Shown: positions 1 through 7,398, counted from the stretch's first letter. The stretch: DNA of 64,000 nt from Miltoncostaea marina (GCF_018141525.1 NZ_CP064655.1:868001-932000), one strand, 5' to 3'. Numbers and translations: made by a program. The notes: generated from the sequence alone by a model not told the origin.

Positions 1-1
1 C

Positions 2-280
2 GTCGTCAAGGAGTGGCTCTTCGAGCACCGCGGCGCCTCCATCAGCGCCGCCGGCGAGGCGACCGGCGTGCCGGACGCCACCATCATGTCGTTCATCCGC
101 GAGGGCCGGCTGGAGTTCGTCGGCGCCGGGGGCGGGGGCGACGGCCGTGCGCCGGCCAGCGAGGCCGACGTGAAGGAGCGCATCCGCCGCGACCTGGAGC
201 AGCGCGCGACCCGCGACCCGCGCCCCGCGCCGCAGGGGGGCCGCTCGAGCCACGTCGGCATGCGGAGCAGGGACCGATGA
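2..280 (+). CDS. YvyF-like flagellar operon protein (5' end outside window)
   Basis: The gene enters the window already open. The readable part begins VVKEWLFEHRGASIS and continues with ATGVPDATIMSFIREGRLEF, a MerR-like helix-turn-helix pattern typical of the C-terminal half of TIGR03826/YvyF proteins, which sit at the head of the flgM-flgN-flgK-flgL operon in Bacillus. A charged tail follows to residue 92 of the visible part. The stop TGA overlaps the flgN ATG, so the two are translationally coupled. The usual zinc-binding N-terminus would lie upstream and cannot be seen. Function in the family is poorly defined; assignment rests on the motif and the neighbours. Confidence 0.7.
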   Translation, partial: VVKEWLFEHRGASISAAGEATGVPDATIMSFIREGRLEFVGAGGGGDGRAPASEADVKERIRRDLEQRATRDPRPAPQGGRSSHVGMRSRDR

Positions 281-783
281 GCGCCGCCGGCGCCCAGGAG
301 CTGGCCGACCAGCTCGACGAGGTGATCGCCTCGCAGACGCGGCTGCTCGACCTCGTGCAGCGCCAGCGCCCGGCGATCGTGGCGGGACGCGACACGGTCG
401 TGGCGGCGCTCGCCGCCGAGATCGAGGTCGAGGTGCGCCGCCTCGCGGCCGTCGAGCGCTCCCGCGCCGCCGCCACCGAGGCGCTCGCCGACGCGCTGGG
501 GCTCGCCGCCACCCGCTGGTCGGTGCTCGGCCCGGCGCTGACGCCGGTCGACCGGGCGCTCGTGGCGCCGCGCGTCGAGCGGGTCGAGGGCCTGGTCCGC
601 GACCTGGAGCTCGCCAACGCCGTCAACGGCCAGCTGGTGCGCCAGGAGCTCGGCCTGCTCGACATGTCGGTGCGCAGCCTCGCCGTGCCGCAGGGGCGCG
701 CGGCGGACCGCGTCTACACCTCGGCCGGCGGGCGCGCGGCGGTCGCGGCCACCGGCCCGATGCTGCTCAACACGGCGGCCTAG
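277..783 (+). CDS. flgN: FlgN-type export chaperone
   Basis: A 168-residue, almost entirely helical protein of the FlgN family, the cytoplasmic chaperone that holds the hook-associated proteins FlgK and FlgL before export. The start ATG overlaps the stop of the preceding gene (ATGA), and flgK begins 10 bases after the stop. Heptad-like repeats of Leu/Val run through residues 5-130 (LADQLDEVIASQTRLLDLV near the start). A longer reading from upstream was rejected because it would run through the YvyF-like gene in another frame. No FlgM-like gene lies between YvyF and FlgN, unlike Bacillus. Confidence 0.82.
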   Translation: MSAAGAQELADQLDEVIASQTRLLDLVQRQRPAIVAGRDTVVAALAAEIEVEVRRLAAVERSRAAATEALADALGLAATRWSVLGPALTPVDRALVAPRVERVEGLVRDLELANAVNGQLVRQELGLLDMSVRSLAVPQGRAADRVYTSAGGRAAVAATGPMLLNTAA

Positions 784-792
784 GGGGGCGGC

Positions 793-2202
793 ATGGCGTC
801 CACGTTCTTCGGCCTGAACAGCGCCGTCAGCGGCATCCTCACCGCCCAGCGGGCGCTCAACACGGTCTCGCACAACCTCACCAACGCCACGACGCCCGGC
901 TACTCGCGCCAGCGCGTGGACACCGCGGCGGCGCCGGCCTACGCGCACCCCGGGCTCACCACGGCCGTGGGCGTGGGGCAGCTCGGCACCGGCGTGGTCG
1001 CGACCCAGTACGCGCGGCTGCGCGACGGGTTCGCCGACCTCTCGCACCGCGCCGCCACGTCGGACGTCGGCCAGTTCGAGGCGCGCGGCCAGGCGCTGTC
1101 CACCATCGACACGGTGCTGGACGAGCCGGGCGAGACCGGCATCAGCCACCTGCTGAGCGGCTACTGGGGCGCCTGGCAGACCCTCTCACTGCAGCCCGAC
1201 TCCGCCGCCGCCCGCGAGGCCGTGCGCCAGGCCGGCGACGACCTGGCGCGCGGGTTCAACGACCTCAGCCGCGGCCTGGCCGCCTCGCAGGCCGAGGCCA
1301 GCGCGCGCATCGAGCTCGGCGCCAGCCGGGTCAACGACCTCGCCGGCCAGGTCAACGAGCTGAACAAGCAGATCGCCATGGTGGTGGCCGTCGGCCAGCA
1401 GCCCAACGACCTGCGCGACCAGCGCGACCTGCTCATCGACGAGCTCGCCTCGTACGCGAACGTGACCGTCTCCGAGGCCGGCGCGGCCGGCAAGGTGTCG
1501 ATCGCGATCGGCTCGCAGCTGATCGTCGACTCGACGACCGACACGGCCGGCACGCTCGCCATCGACGCGGCCGGCGCGGCCACCGTCAACGGCGCGGCCA
1601 CGACCATCGCGAGCGGCAACCTGCGCGGGCTCGTGGACGTGCGCGACGCCGTCATCGGCGGCCCGGACGGCTACATCGCCCAGCTCGACACGCTCGCCGC
1701 GACGGTCGCCACGGCGGTCAACGGCCGCCACGAGGCCGGCTTCGGCCGCGACGGCGGCACCGGCACGCCGTTCTTCACCGGCACGACGGCGGCGACGATC
1801 GGCATCTCGGCCCCCGTGCGGGCGTCCGTGGACGCCATCGCCACGAGCGGGTCGGCCGCCGACCTGCCCGCCGGCTCGGACGTGGCCGTGGGCATCGCGC
1901 AGCTGCAGTTCCTGGTCCAGACGATCGGCGCCTCGACCACCACGATGGACGGCTTCTACGCCCAGTTCGTGTCGCGCGTCGGCCTCGACACCGACCAGGC
2001 GTCGCGCATGGCCCAGGTCCAGAAGGGCGTGCTGGCGGCCGCAGAGGCGCGCCGCAGCTCGGTCAGCGGGGTCAACCTCGACGAGGAGATGACCGACATG
2101 GTGCGGTTCCAGAAGTCCTACAACGCCGCCGCCCGCATGGTCACGGCGCTCGACGAGATGCTCGAGACGCTCGTGAGCGGTATGGGCGTCGTGGGCCGAT
2201 AG
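793..2202 (+). CDS. flgK: Flagellar hook-associated protein 1 FlgK
   Basis: A 469-residue FlgK, the first hook-filament junction protein, exported to the tip of the hook. The N-terminal rod/hook signature is clear (FGLNSAVSGILTAQRALNTV followed by SHNLTNATTPGYSRQRV), and the C-terminal coiled region NLDEEMTDMVRFQKSYNAAA matches the family end. The middle domain is compact compared with enteric FlgK of about 550 residues. The ATG at 793 follows a G-rich ribosome site and lies 10 bases after flgN; flgL follows 11 bases downstream. The stop codon region happens to read GCCGATAG, resembling a sigma-28 -10, but no -35 precedes it. Confidence 0.95.
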   Translation: MASTFFGLNSAVSGILTAQRALNTVSHNLTNATTPGYSRQRVDTAAAPAYAHPGLTTAVGVGQLGTGVVATQYARLRDGFADLSHRAATSDVGQFEARGQALSTIDTVLDEPGETGISHLLSGYWGAWQTLSLQPDSAAAREAVRQAGDDLARGFNDLSRGLAASQAEASARIELGASRVNDLAGQVNELNKQIAMVVAVGQQPNDLRDQRDLLIDELASYANVTVSEAGAAGKVSIAIGSQLIVDSTTDTAGTLAIDAAGAATVNGAATTIASGNLRGLVDVRDAVIGGPDGYIAQLDTLAATVATAVNGRHEAGFGRDGGTGTPFFTGTTAATIGISAPVRASVDAIATSGSAADLPAGSDVAVGIAQLQFLVQTIGASTTTMDGFYAQFVSRVGLDTDQASRMAQVQKGVLAAAEARRSSVSGVNLDEEMTDMVRFQKSYNAAARMVTALDEMLETLVSGMGVVGR

Positions 2203-2212
2203 GGGGCGGGCG

Positions 2213-3112
2213 ATGATCGGACGCATGAGCTCGGACCAGACGGTCCGCGCCTTCCTCGCCAACCTCCAGGCCAACCACCGCGGGCTCGCCGACGCGCAGC
2301 GCCAGGTGTCGACCGGCAAGCGCATCCTGACCCCCTCGGACGACCCCGTCGGCGTGGCGGTCGCCCTCGGCCTGCGCCGCGACCAGGCGGCCAACGAGGC
2401 CTGGGGCCGCAACATCGACGACTCGCTCACCTGGCTCAACACGACCGACAGCGCGCTCGGGCAGTCGCTCGACGTGGTGCAGCGGGCGCGCGAGCTCGCC
2501 GTGCAGGGCGGCAACGGGACGCTGTCGCAGTCGGCGCGCGAGCTGATCGCGTCCGAGGTGCAGAGCCTGAAGGCGCAGTTCGTCGAGATCGGCAACAGCA
2601 CGCTCGCCGGCCGCTTCGTCTTCGGGGGCGCCGCCACCGACCGCCAGCCGTTCGACCCGGCCACCCAGACCGCCGTGGCCCCCGTCAACACGAGCCCCAT
2701 CACCCGCGAGGTGGCGCAGGGCTCGCTGGTGTCGGTGAACATCACGGCGGACCGCCTGCAGAAGCCGCCCGGCGCGACGCCGGACGTGTTCACGGTGATG
2801 GACGACCTGTCGGCGGCGCTCGGCGCGAACGACTCGGCGGGCATCGCCGAGGCGCTCTCCCGCCTGGACGCGCACATGGGGAACATCAGCGCGCTGCGCG
2901 GCGAGACGGCGGCCAAGGTCAACCGGCTCGAGCTCACGGCGAGCCGCTTCGAGGCCCAGGCGATCGCGACGGGCAGCCAGCTCGCCGAGATCGAGGCCGT
3001 GGACCTGGCCGAGGCGATCACCGACCTCACGATGCGCGAGGCCGTCTACCAGGCGGCCCTCGCGACCGGCGCGCGCATCATGCAGCCGTCGCTGGTCGAT
3101 TTCCTGCGGTGA
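2213..3112 (+). CDS. flgL: Flagellar hook-associated protein 3 FlgL
   Basis: A 299-residue FlgL, the second hook-filament junction protein. The N-terminus shows the flagellin-like region (NLQANHRGLADAQRQVSTGK then RILTPSDDPVGVAVALGLRR), and the C-terminus has the paired helix DLAEAITDLTMREAVYQAAL. A G-rich ribosome site (GGGGGCGGG) lies just before ATG 2213; the ATG five codons further in is a possible alternative. It ends the yvyF-flgN-flgK-flgL run; after it comes a 210-base gap holding the promoter and leader of the first flagellin. Confidence 0.93.
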   Translation: MIGRMSSDQTVRAFLANLQANHRGLADAQRQVSTGKRILTPSDDPVGVAVALGLRRDQAANEAWGRNIDDSLTWLNTTDSALGQSLDVVQRARELAVQGGNGTLSQSARELIASEVQSLKAQFVEIGNSTLAGRFVFGGAATDRQPFDPATQTAVAPVNTSPITREVAQGSLVSVNITADRLQKPPGATPDVFTVMDDLSAALGANDSAGIAEALSRLDAHMGNISALRGETAAKVNRLELTASRFEAQAIATGSQLAEIEAVDLAEAITDLTMREAVYQAALATGARIMQPSLVDFLR

Positions 3113-3126
3113 CGCGCCCGCTGACC

Positions 3127-3153
3127 TCAAGTCGGTGAGCACGGTTCCGATGC
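3127..3153 (+). promoter_or_regulatory. Sigma-28-type promoter of flagellin 1
   Basis: TCAAG at 3127-3131 is followed after 14 bases by TCCGATGC at 3146-3153. This matches the flagellar sigma-28 pattern TAAAG-N14-GCCGATAA at the core positions, and the same TCAAG-N14 arrangement recurs before other flagellar genes in this window. It would give an RNA leader of about 160 bases before the fliC ATG at 3323. Confidence 0.72.
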
Positions 3154-3160
3154 AGCGGAT

Positions 3161-3183
3161 GGCGCACCCCGGATGGGTGCGCC
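3161..3183 (+). promoter_or_regulatory. Distal GGA hairpin in flagellin 1 leader (putative CsrA site)
   Basis: A perfect nine-pair stem, GGCGCACCC with GGGTGCGCC, closes the five-base loop CGGAT. GGA exposed in a hairpin loop is the recognition feature of CsrA. The site sits directly after the promoter and about 140 bases before the start codon, comparable to the upstream of the two CsrA sites in the Bacillus hag leader. CsrA and FliW are both encoded in this window. Confidence 0.62.
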
Positions 3184-3305
3184 GCACGACACAGCCGGTC
3201 CGGGAGGCCGGCACGGAGGCAGCGGTGACGGAGGACACGGAGGTCCCGTCGCAGGTCATCCCCGGGCGTACGCCCGAACCCGCCCACCCGGCGGACCGAC
3301 TGGCG

Positions 3306-3318
3306 AGAAAGGACTTCT
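3306..3318 (+). promoter_or_regulatory. GGA hairpin over the flagellin 1 ribosome site (putative CsrA site)
   Basis: A short stem AGAA with TTCT closes the loop AGGAC, which contains the Shine-Dalgarno bases AAGGA. The ATG lies five bases downstream. CsrA binding here would block the ribosome, as at the proximal hag site. The stem is only four A/T-rich pairs, so the call depends on the matching arrangement in the flagellin 2 leader. Confidence 0.55.
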
Positions 3319-3322
3319 GAGA

Positions 3323-4153
3323 ATGGGTCTGCGGATCTACAACAACGTCGAGGCGCAGAACGCCCATCGGCAGCTCTCGACCACGACCACCGCGCTCAGC
3401 AAGACGATGGAGCGCCTCTCGTCGGGCATGCGCATCAACCGCGCGGCGGACGACGCGGCCGGCCTGGCGGTCTCCGAGGAGATGCGGACGCAGATCCGCG
3501 GCATGAACGTCGCGGCGCGCAACGCCCTCGACGGCGTGAGCCTCGTGCAGGTCGCCGACGGCGCCCTGGGCGGCGTCAACGACATGCTCCAGCGCGTGCG
3601 CGACCTGGCCGTCCAGGCGTCGAACGGCACGCTCACCGACCTGCAGCGGGGCAACCTGGACCAGGAGGTCCAGTCGGTCATGGCGGAGATCGCGCGGGTC
3701 GCCTCCGACACCGAGTTCAACGGGATCAAGATCCTCTCCGGCTCGGTCGCGACGGCCGCCAGCGCCGTCACCCTGCAGGTGGGCGCCAACTCCTCGCAGA
3801 CGATCGCGTTCACCGTGGCCACCATGACGGCGAGCGACCTCGGCATCTCCGGCCTGTCGGTGTCGACCGCGGCCTCGGCCTCGGCCGCGATCGCCTCGAT
3901 CGACGCGGCCATCCGCACCGTCAACAGCCAGCGCGCCAGCATGGGCGCCATCCAGAACCGGCTGGAGCAGACGATCAGCCGGCTCGAGCTGACGGCCGAG
4001 AACCTCCAGGCCGCCGAGTCGCGCATCCGCGACGCGGACATGGCCGAGGAGATGATCGCGCTGACGAAGAGCCAGATCCTCCAGCAGTCGGGCACCGCGA
4101 TGCTCGCGCAGGCCAACCAGCTCCCGCAGGGCATCCTGCAGCTCCTCGGCTAG
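3323..4153 (+). CDS. fliC: Flagellin 1
   Basis: A 276-residue flagellin, the filament subunit. The conserved D0/D1 ends are complete: MERLSSGMRINRAADDAAGL near residue 30, VQVADGALGGVNDMLQRVRD, and the C-terminal AAESRIRDADMAEEMIALTK with a final ILQLLG. The variable D2/D3 region is almost absent, replaced by a short Ala/Ser/Thr-rich segment (residues about 150-195), so the filament surface is minimal. The start at 3323 follows AAAGGACTT; an in-frame ATG at 3173 would add 50 unflagellin-like residues and lies in the leader hairpin. A closely similar copy is at 14689. Ser/Thr-rich central residues could be glycosylation sites. Confidence 0.96.
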   Translation: MGLRIYNNVEAQNAHRQLSTTTTALSKTMERLSSGMRINRAADDAAGLAVSEEMRTQIRGMNVAARNALDGVSLVQVADGALGGVNDMLQRVRDLAVQASNGTLTDLQRGNLDQEVQSVMAEIARVASDTEFNGIKILSGSVATAASAVTLQVGANSSQTIAFTVATMTASDLGISGLSVSTAASASAAIASIDAAIRTVNSQRASMGAIQNRLEQTISRLELTAENLQAAESRIRDADMAEEMIALTKSQILQQSGTAMLAQANQLPQGILQLLG

Positions 4154-4171
4154 CGCCGGGCGACACGGCAC

Positions 4172-4660
4172 ATGGAGACCACCGTGACCACCGAGACCCT
4201 CACCGCCCCGATCGCCGTGCCCTCGCAGGCGCTCGGCGCGATCGAGGTGGCCCGCGACAGCGTCATCGCCGTCTGCGAGCCGCTCGCCGGCTTCCCCGAC
4301 TGCTCGTCGTACACGCTCGTCGAGCACACCCGACGGGACGGCTCGGGCGGCGGCGTCTTCTGGTTCCAGGCGGTCGAGCGCCCGTTCCACGCGTTCGTGG
4401 TGACCGACCCCTGGACCGTCTTCCCCGACTACTCGCCGGAGATCGCCGAGTCCGACGCCGCCGACCTGGAGCTCGCGAGCTTCGAGGACGCCCGCGTCTT
4501 CGCGATCCTGACCGTGCCGCGCACGCCCGGGGGCATCACGGTCAACCTGCGCGCCCCGATCGTCGTCAACATGGCGCGGCGGGTGGCCAAGCAGGTCGTG
4601 CTGCTGAACGACGAGTACCACACGCGCCACCTCATGTCGGGGCCGATCGCCCCGCGCTGA
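4172..4660 (+). CDS. fliW: Flagellar assembly factor FliW
   Basis: A 162-residue FliW. In Bacillus, FliW binds either newly made flagellin or CsrA; free FliW removes CsrA from the flagellin mRNA, so it senses cytoplasmic flagellin. Family features visible are GFPDCSSYTLVE, the WFQAVERPFHAFVV segment, and the C-terminal LTVPRTPGGITVNLRAPIVV motif. It begins 18 bases after flagellin 1 and probably shares its transcript. In Bacillus csrA follows fliW directly; here csrA is 9.6 kb away beyond a block of unrelated genes. The N-terminal 20 residues before the usual family start are unusual, and a later start is possible. Confidence 0.92.
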   Translation: METTVTTETLTAPIAVPSQALGAIEVARDSVIAVCEPLAGFPDCSSYTLVEHTRRDGSGGGVFWFQAVERPFHAFVVTDPWTVFPDYSPEIAESDAADLELASFEDARVFAILTVPRTPGGITVNLRAPIVVNMARRVAKQVVLLNDEYHTRHLMSGPIAPR

Positions 4661-4670
4661 GCGGCTCGCC

Positions 4671-4703
4671 GCCGCCGGCCCCGGTCAGTCCGGGACCGGC
4701 GGC
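4671..4703. terminator. Bidirectional hairpin between fliW and the small minus-strand gene
   Basis: GCCGCCGG pairs with CCGGCGGC, and inside this CCCGG pairs with CCGGG, around the loop TCAGT with a single C/A mismatch. It begins 10 bases after the fliW stop and overlaps the stop of the convergent gene. No long T run follows, as is usual in very GC-rich genomes. Confidence 0.6.
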
Positions 4704-4930
4704 GCCCCCTCCGCCACGCGCCGGCGCAGCCACCGCAGCAGGCGGTCGCGGCGGTCGTCGTCGAGCCAGTGCTCCGCCGCGTGGCGCAGCCGGTCGATCG
4801 CCGGCCCCGCGCCGGCCATCGCCTGGTTGCGGCCAGTCCGCCAGGCGATCCAGCCGACCAGCCGCTCCGCGTCGCCCTCCCCCAGGTGGAGACGGCAGAA
4901 GGTGATGAGGTCGTCGAGCGAGGTCGCCAC
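4685..4930 (-). CDS. Small hypothetical protein
   Basis: An 81-residue reading frame starting at a GTG (4930) with the sequence beginning VATSLDDLITFCRLHLGEGD. It continues with a helical, Arg/Trp-rich body (WIAWRTGRNQAM, HWLDDDRRDRLLRWLRRR). No family is recognised. The frame stays open a further 38 codons upstream, but those cross one copy of the 34-bp inverted repeat at 4946-4979, so the GTG was preferred. It lies tail to tail with fliW. It could be a truncated gene whose 5' part was displaced by the neighbouring cassette. Confidence 0.45.
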   Translation of the reverse strand: MATSLDDLITFCRLHLGEGDAERLVGWIAWRTGRNQAMAGAGPAIDRLRHAAEHWLDDDRRDRLLRWLRRRVAEGAPPVPD

Positions 4931-4945
4931 GGGCCGGGCAGCATA

Positions 4946-4979
4946 GCGAACACACGTTCCTACCCGCTTGGAGTGGATA
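4946..4979 (+). repeat. 34-bp inverted repeat, left copy, with GAAC-N4-GTTC box
   Basis: The copy reads GCGAAC, ACAC, GTTCCTACCCGCTTGG, A, GTGGATA. The same sequence lies in reverse at 5917-5950, differing only in one base and in the four central box bases, which are the complement. The embedded GAAC-ACAC-GTTC matches the LexA (SOS) box form known from Bacillus and Actinobacteria. The two copies bracket the toxin-antitoxin pair. Confidence 0.75.
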
Positions 4980-5034
4980 TCCCCCGGGCGGGTGCCGTCG
5001 GCCCTCGCCGCACCGGCCGGCGCGAGGGCTCGGA

Positions 5035-5391
5035 CTACAACCACTCCTCCGCGTTCGAGAGGGCGTCGACGCCGGGGTATGCGGTGAGCTTCGCTTCGAG
5101 CGCCGCCACGATGCGGCCGGTGTCGGCCTTCGTCCTGCGGAAGCGGCCGGACATGAAGATCATCCCGTAGTGACCGGGGCCGGCGGGATGGACGGCGGCG
5201 ATGTGAAGCGGGCGGAAGTCACGGACGTTGTTGGTGACGACCGCCCGCTGCTGTGAGCGCGCGAGGTCGAGCACCTCGGGGTCGTCGAGCTCGGCGTGCT
5301 CGGACGCGGCGATGGCCTGCACATCGTGCCCGCGCTGTCGGAGCTGCTCGGCGATCTCGGGCGAGAGCATCTCGTCGAGCAACAGCCTCAC
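5035..5391 (-). CDS. PIN-like DUF5615 toxin
   Basis: A 118-residue protein with the DUF5615 PIN-like fold pattern: VRLLLDEMLSPEIAEQLRQR at the start with the first acidic residue of the nuclease site, then VLDLARSQQRAVVTNNVRDF with the second conserved acidic region. Such proteins are RNase toxins paired with small DNA-binding antitoxins. The GTG start at 5391 overlaps the stop of the upstream antitoxin gene by four bases (GTGA), showing coupling. The C-terminal 45 residues (GMIFMSGRFRRTKADTGRIV onwards) are also typical. The pair sits inside 34-bp inverted repeats. Confidence 0.75.
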   Translation of the reverse strand: MRLLLDEMLSPEIAEQLRQRGHDVQAIAASEHAELDDPEVLDLARSQQRAVVTNNVRDFRPLHIAAVHPAGPGHYGMIFMSGRFRRTKADTGRIVAALEAKLTAYPGVDALSNAEEWL

Positions 5392-5801
5392 CGCGCCAGT
5401 GCGGCGCGGCCGGCCTCCCACGCGGCGTGCGCCTGCGCGGCCTCGCGCTCGTTGTCGGCGATGAGCTCGTCGATCTCATCGCGATAGGCGCCGTAGTAGA
5501 TGACGGCCGCCTGGACGAGCCCGAGCGGCAGATGCAGGTATTCGGCCGCCTCCGCCAAATCGTTGTCGTTGTCGCGGACGGTGGCGATGACCTCCCAGAC
5601 GTCCTTGCCGGTGCCGGCGAGGCGTGCCCGGCGGCCGGCCGGACCGTCGACGAAGCGAACGAGCGGATGCTCATCCATCCGCAGGCCCTCCTCCAGATAG
5701 CGCTGTGCGAGCGTGCGCATTGGCATGTGCGCGCGCTTGGCGCGGCGCGCGAGGCGCTGGACGGTCGCCTCAGGGAGGCGGATGCTGATCGGCTGGGGCA
5801 T
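5388..5801 (-). CDS. Antitoxin: ribbon-helix-helix plus DUF433-like domain
   Basis: A 137-residue protein. Residues 1-40 (MPQPISIRLPEATVQRLARR, then AKRAHMPMRTLAQRYLEEGL) look like a ribbon-helix-helix DNA-binding domain. Residues about 60-110 (GKDVWEVIATVRDN, AEAAEYLHLPLGLVQAAVIY) match the DUF433 antitoxin pattern that partners DUF5615 toxins. Stop and toxin start overlap. An ATG eight codons further upstream (5825) is an alternative start. The protein would neutralise the toxin and repress the operon; both roles are inferred from the family. Confidence 0.72.
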   Translation of the reverse strand: MPQPISIRLPEATVQRLARRAKRAHMPMRTLAQRYLEEGLRMDEHPLVRFVDGPAGRRARLAGTGKDVWEVIATVRDNDNDLAEAAEYLHLPLGLVQAAVIYYGAYRDEIDELIADNEREAAQAHAAWEAGRAALAR

Positions 5802-6145
5802 GTAGCGCACGGTATCGCAGCGCACCTCATTGCGCTACAAGGGTGAGCGGTCGTCGGCGGGCCGACATGCCATGGAGACCCGCATCGGCGAGCCGCGCAC
5901 ACCGCCCTCGGTCTCGTATCCACGCCAAGCGGGTAGGAACACACGTTCGCACCCGATCGACGTGGGCACGGCTGCGCACCTCGCCGACCGCCTCGGCCGC
6001 GGCGGGCACGGGCCGGCGTCCACGGCGCCGGGGCAACTCGTCGCGGAGCTGCGGCAGACGACGATCCGCCCTGGGCCGGCGACGCGGGTGGCGGCGCCCC
6101 TCGGCCGGCGCCGGGGGCGGCGTGCCGACCCGCGCTGCCATCGCC
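5802..6145. other. Gap without a convincing gene
   Basis: Apart from the inverted repeat at 5917-5950, this 344-base stretch shows no reading frame with recognisable protein features. Frames that stay open on the minus strand are Arg/Pro-rich shadows typical of high-GC DNA. It holds the promoter side of the toxin-antitoxin pair and the downstream side of the DoxX gene. Confidence 0.5.
5917..5950 (-). repeat. 34-bp inverted repeat, right copy, with GAAC-N4-GTTC box
   Basis: Read on the minus strand it gives GCGAAC, GTGT, GTTCCTACCCGCTTGG, C, GTGGATA, the same as the left copy at 4946-4979. The outer ends to the repeat distance is 1,005 bp. It lies about 115 bases upstream of the antitoxin start, so it could also be an SOS operator for the pair. 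Confidence 0.75.
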
Positions 6146-6679
6146 TCAGATGCTCTGCTCGCCGCCCTCCGCGTCCGGGTCCATCCCGTCCCGGCCCACG
6201 CGACGGGCGACCGCCACGGCAGCCGCCCCGGCGGCGGCGCCCGCGCCGAGCTCGGCGAGCGCGACCAGCGGGCCCGAGCGCACGGTGCCCAGGTGCTCGT
6301 CCACCGACAGCGCGCCCGGGCCCTCGGCCGCGATCGCGAACATGGACGCGGCCAGGACGACGTTGTACTCGTAGCCGCCCTCGGCCACCCAGGGCCCCTT
6401 GTCGGCGTGCACCGTCAGGATGGCGCCGGTCATCGACGACGTGATCATCGCGGCACCCAGCGGGGTCAGGAAGCCGAGCGTCAGCAACGCGCCGCCGCAC
6501 GTCTCCGCCAGGCCGGCCGCCACGGCCTGCTGCCTGGCGGGTCGCAACCCGAGCGACTCGAAGAACCCGGCCGTCCCCTCCAGGCCGTGGCCCCCGAACC
6601 AGCCGGCCAGCTTCTGGAGCCCGTGGCCGATGAAGAACACGCCGACGACGATGCGCAGCACCGCCATGCCGATCCTCAT
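6146..6679 (-). CDS. DoxX family membrane protein
   Basis: A 177-residue DoxX-family integral membrane protein. Residues 1-25 (MRIGMAVLRIVVGVFFIGHG) form the first membrane segment, followed by LQKLAGWFGGHGLEGTAGFF, the family motif. Further segments lie at LAETCGGALLTLGFLTPLGA, ITSSMTGAILTV, and YNVVLAASMFAIAAEGPGAL. The C-terminal extension after residue 135 (GPLVALAELGAGAAAGAAAV) adds another hydrophobic stretch. The ATG at 6679 follows GGAGGCGGAC; an upstream ATG would add 33 polar residues. DoxX proteins are linked to redox or thiosulfate metabolism in some organisms, but the role here is unknown. Confidence 0.85.
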   Translation of the reverse strand: MRIGMAVLRIVVGVFFIGHGLQKLAGWFGGHGLEGTAGFFESLGLRPARQQAVAAGLAETCGGALLTLGFLTPLGAAMITSSMTGAILTVHADKGPWVAEGGYEYNVVLAASMFAIAAEGPGALSVDEHLGTVRSGPLVALAELGAGAAAGAAAVAVARRVGRDGMDPDAEGGEQSI

Positions 6680-6823
6680 GTCCGCCTCCGATCCGGTGTG
6701 ATCAGGTGGCGCTCGGGTGGTTCCCGGCGCGGTCCCCGGCATCACGGAGGCGTCGGCGACCCCGGTCCGGTCGCCCACGGCGTCCCGGCGACCTGCAACG
6801 GCGATCCGCTGCGGTCCGGCCGG

Positions 6824-7234
6824 CTACGCGGCGCGCGCCAGGCCCCGGACGGCGTCCAGCACCCGGGCGCCGTCGCGCCGGGCGGCCATCGCGAGCCAGT
6901 CGCGCACGTGGGCCCCGTCCGGCCCCGCGCCGGTGAGCACCCGCTCGTCCCACAGCAGCCGCTCGATGCGATCGGGATCGATGACGCCGTCGCCGAGCGC
7001 GACGAGCAGCGGGGCCGCCTCGTGCGGCGCCAGGGCGAGCAGGGCGCCCGCCTCGCGCATCCGCTCACGCCAGCGCGCCAGCGCGTCGGCGCCCTCGTGC
7101 GGCGGCGGCGCCGGCCCCACGTCGGCCGGCGGCTCGACCACCGCCAGCTCGATGACCCCCTCCGCGGCGCCCTCGCGCGCCGTCCCTCCCGGGTCGTGCC
7201 ACCCGACCCGGTGCGTCCGCGTCGTCGTGAGCAT
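6824..7234 (-). CDS. Hypothetical protein
   Basis: A 136-residue acidic protein beginning MLTTTRTHRVGWHDPGGTAR, then VIELAVVEPPADVG and a helical second half (DALARWRERMREAGALLALA, GDGVIDPDRIERLLWDERVL). It ends in RVLDAVRGLARAA. No family is recognised; the start at 7234 was chosen because the sequence upstream is a regulatory gap shared with the divergent exporter gene. The long frame that continues upstream on this strand runs through three opposite-strand genes and is not credible. Confidence 0.5.
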   Translation of the reverse strand: MLTTTRTHRVGWHDPGGTAREGAAEGVIELAVVEPPADVGPAPPPHEGADALARWRERMREAGALLALAPHEAAPLLVALGDGVIDPDRIERLLWDERVLTGAGPDGAHVRDWLAMAARRDGARVLDAVRGLARAA

Positions 7235-7398
7235 GGGGATGACGGTAGGCCGCGCGGGCGCCGCCGGTGTGTCGTGCGCGTGACGGGCGTGTGTCGGCGC
7301 GGCAACGGGCGCGCCGCCCGGTCCGGCGTTCCGCCGTCCGGCCCCGCACGGCGCGCCTCGGGGGCGCCTGGCAACATGGACGCGCCGCCTGGGGCAAA

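Noticed and set aside
2195-2202. GCCGATAG at the flgK stop codon as a sigma-28 -10
   Set aside because: No TCAAG-like -35 at 14-15 bases; it arises from codons for Gly-Arg-stop.
3173-3322. In-frame upstream ATG extending flagellin 1 by 50 residues
   Set aside because: The added sequence is not flagellin-like and lies in the hairpin leader; ATG 3323 has an AAGGA ribosome site and matches flagellin 2.
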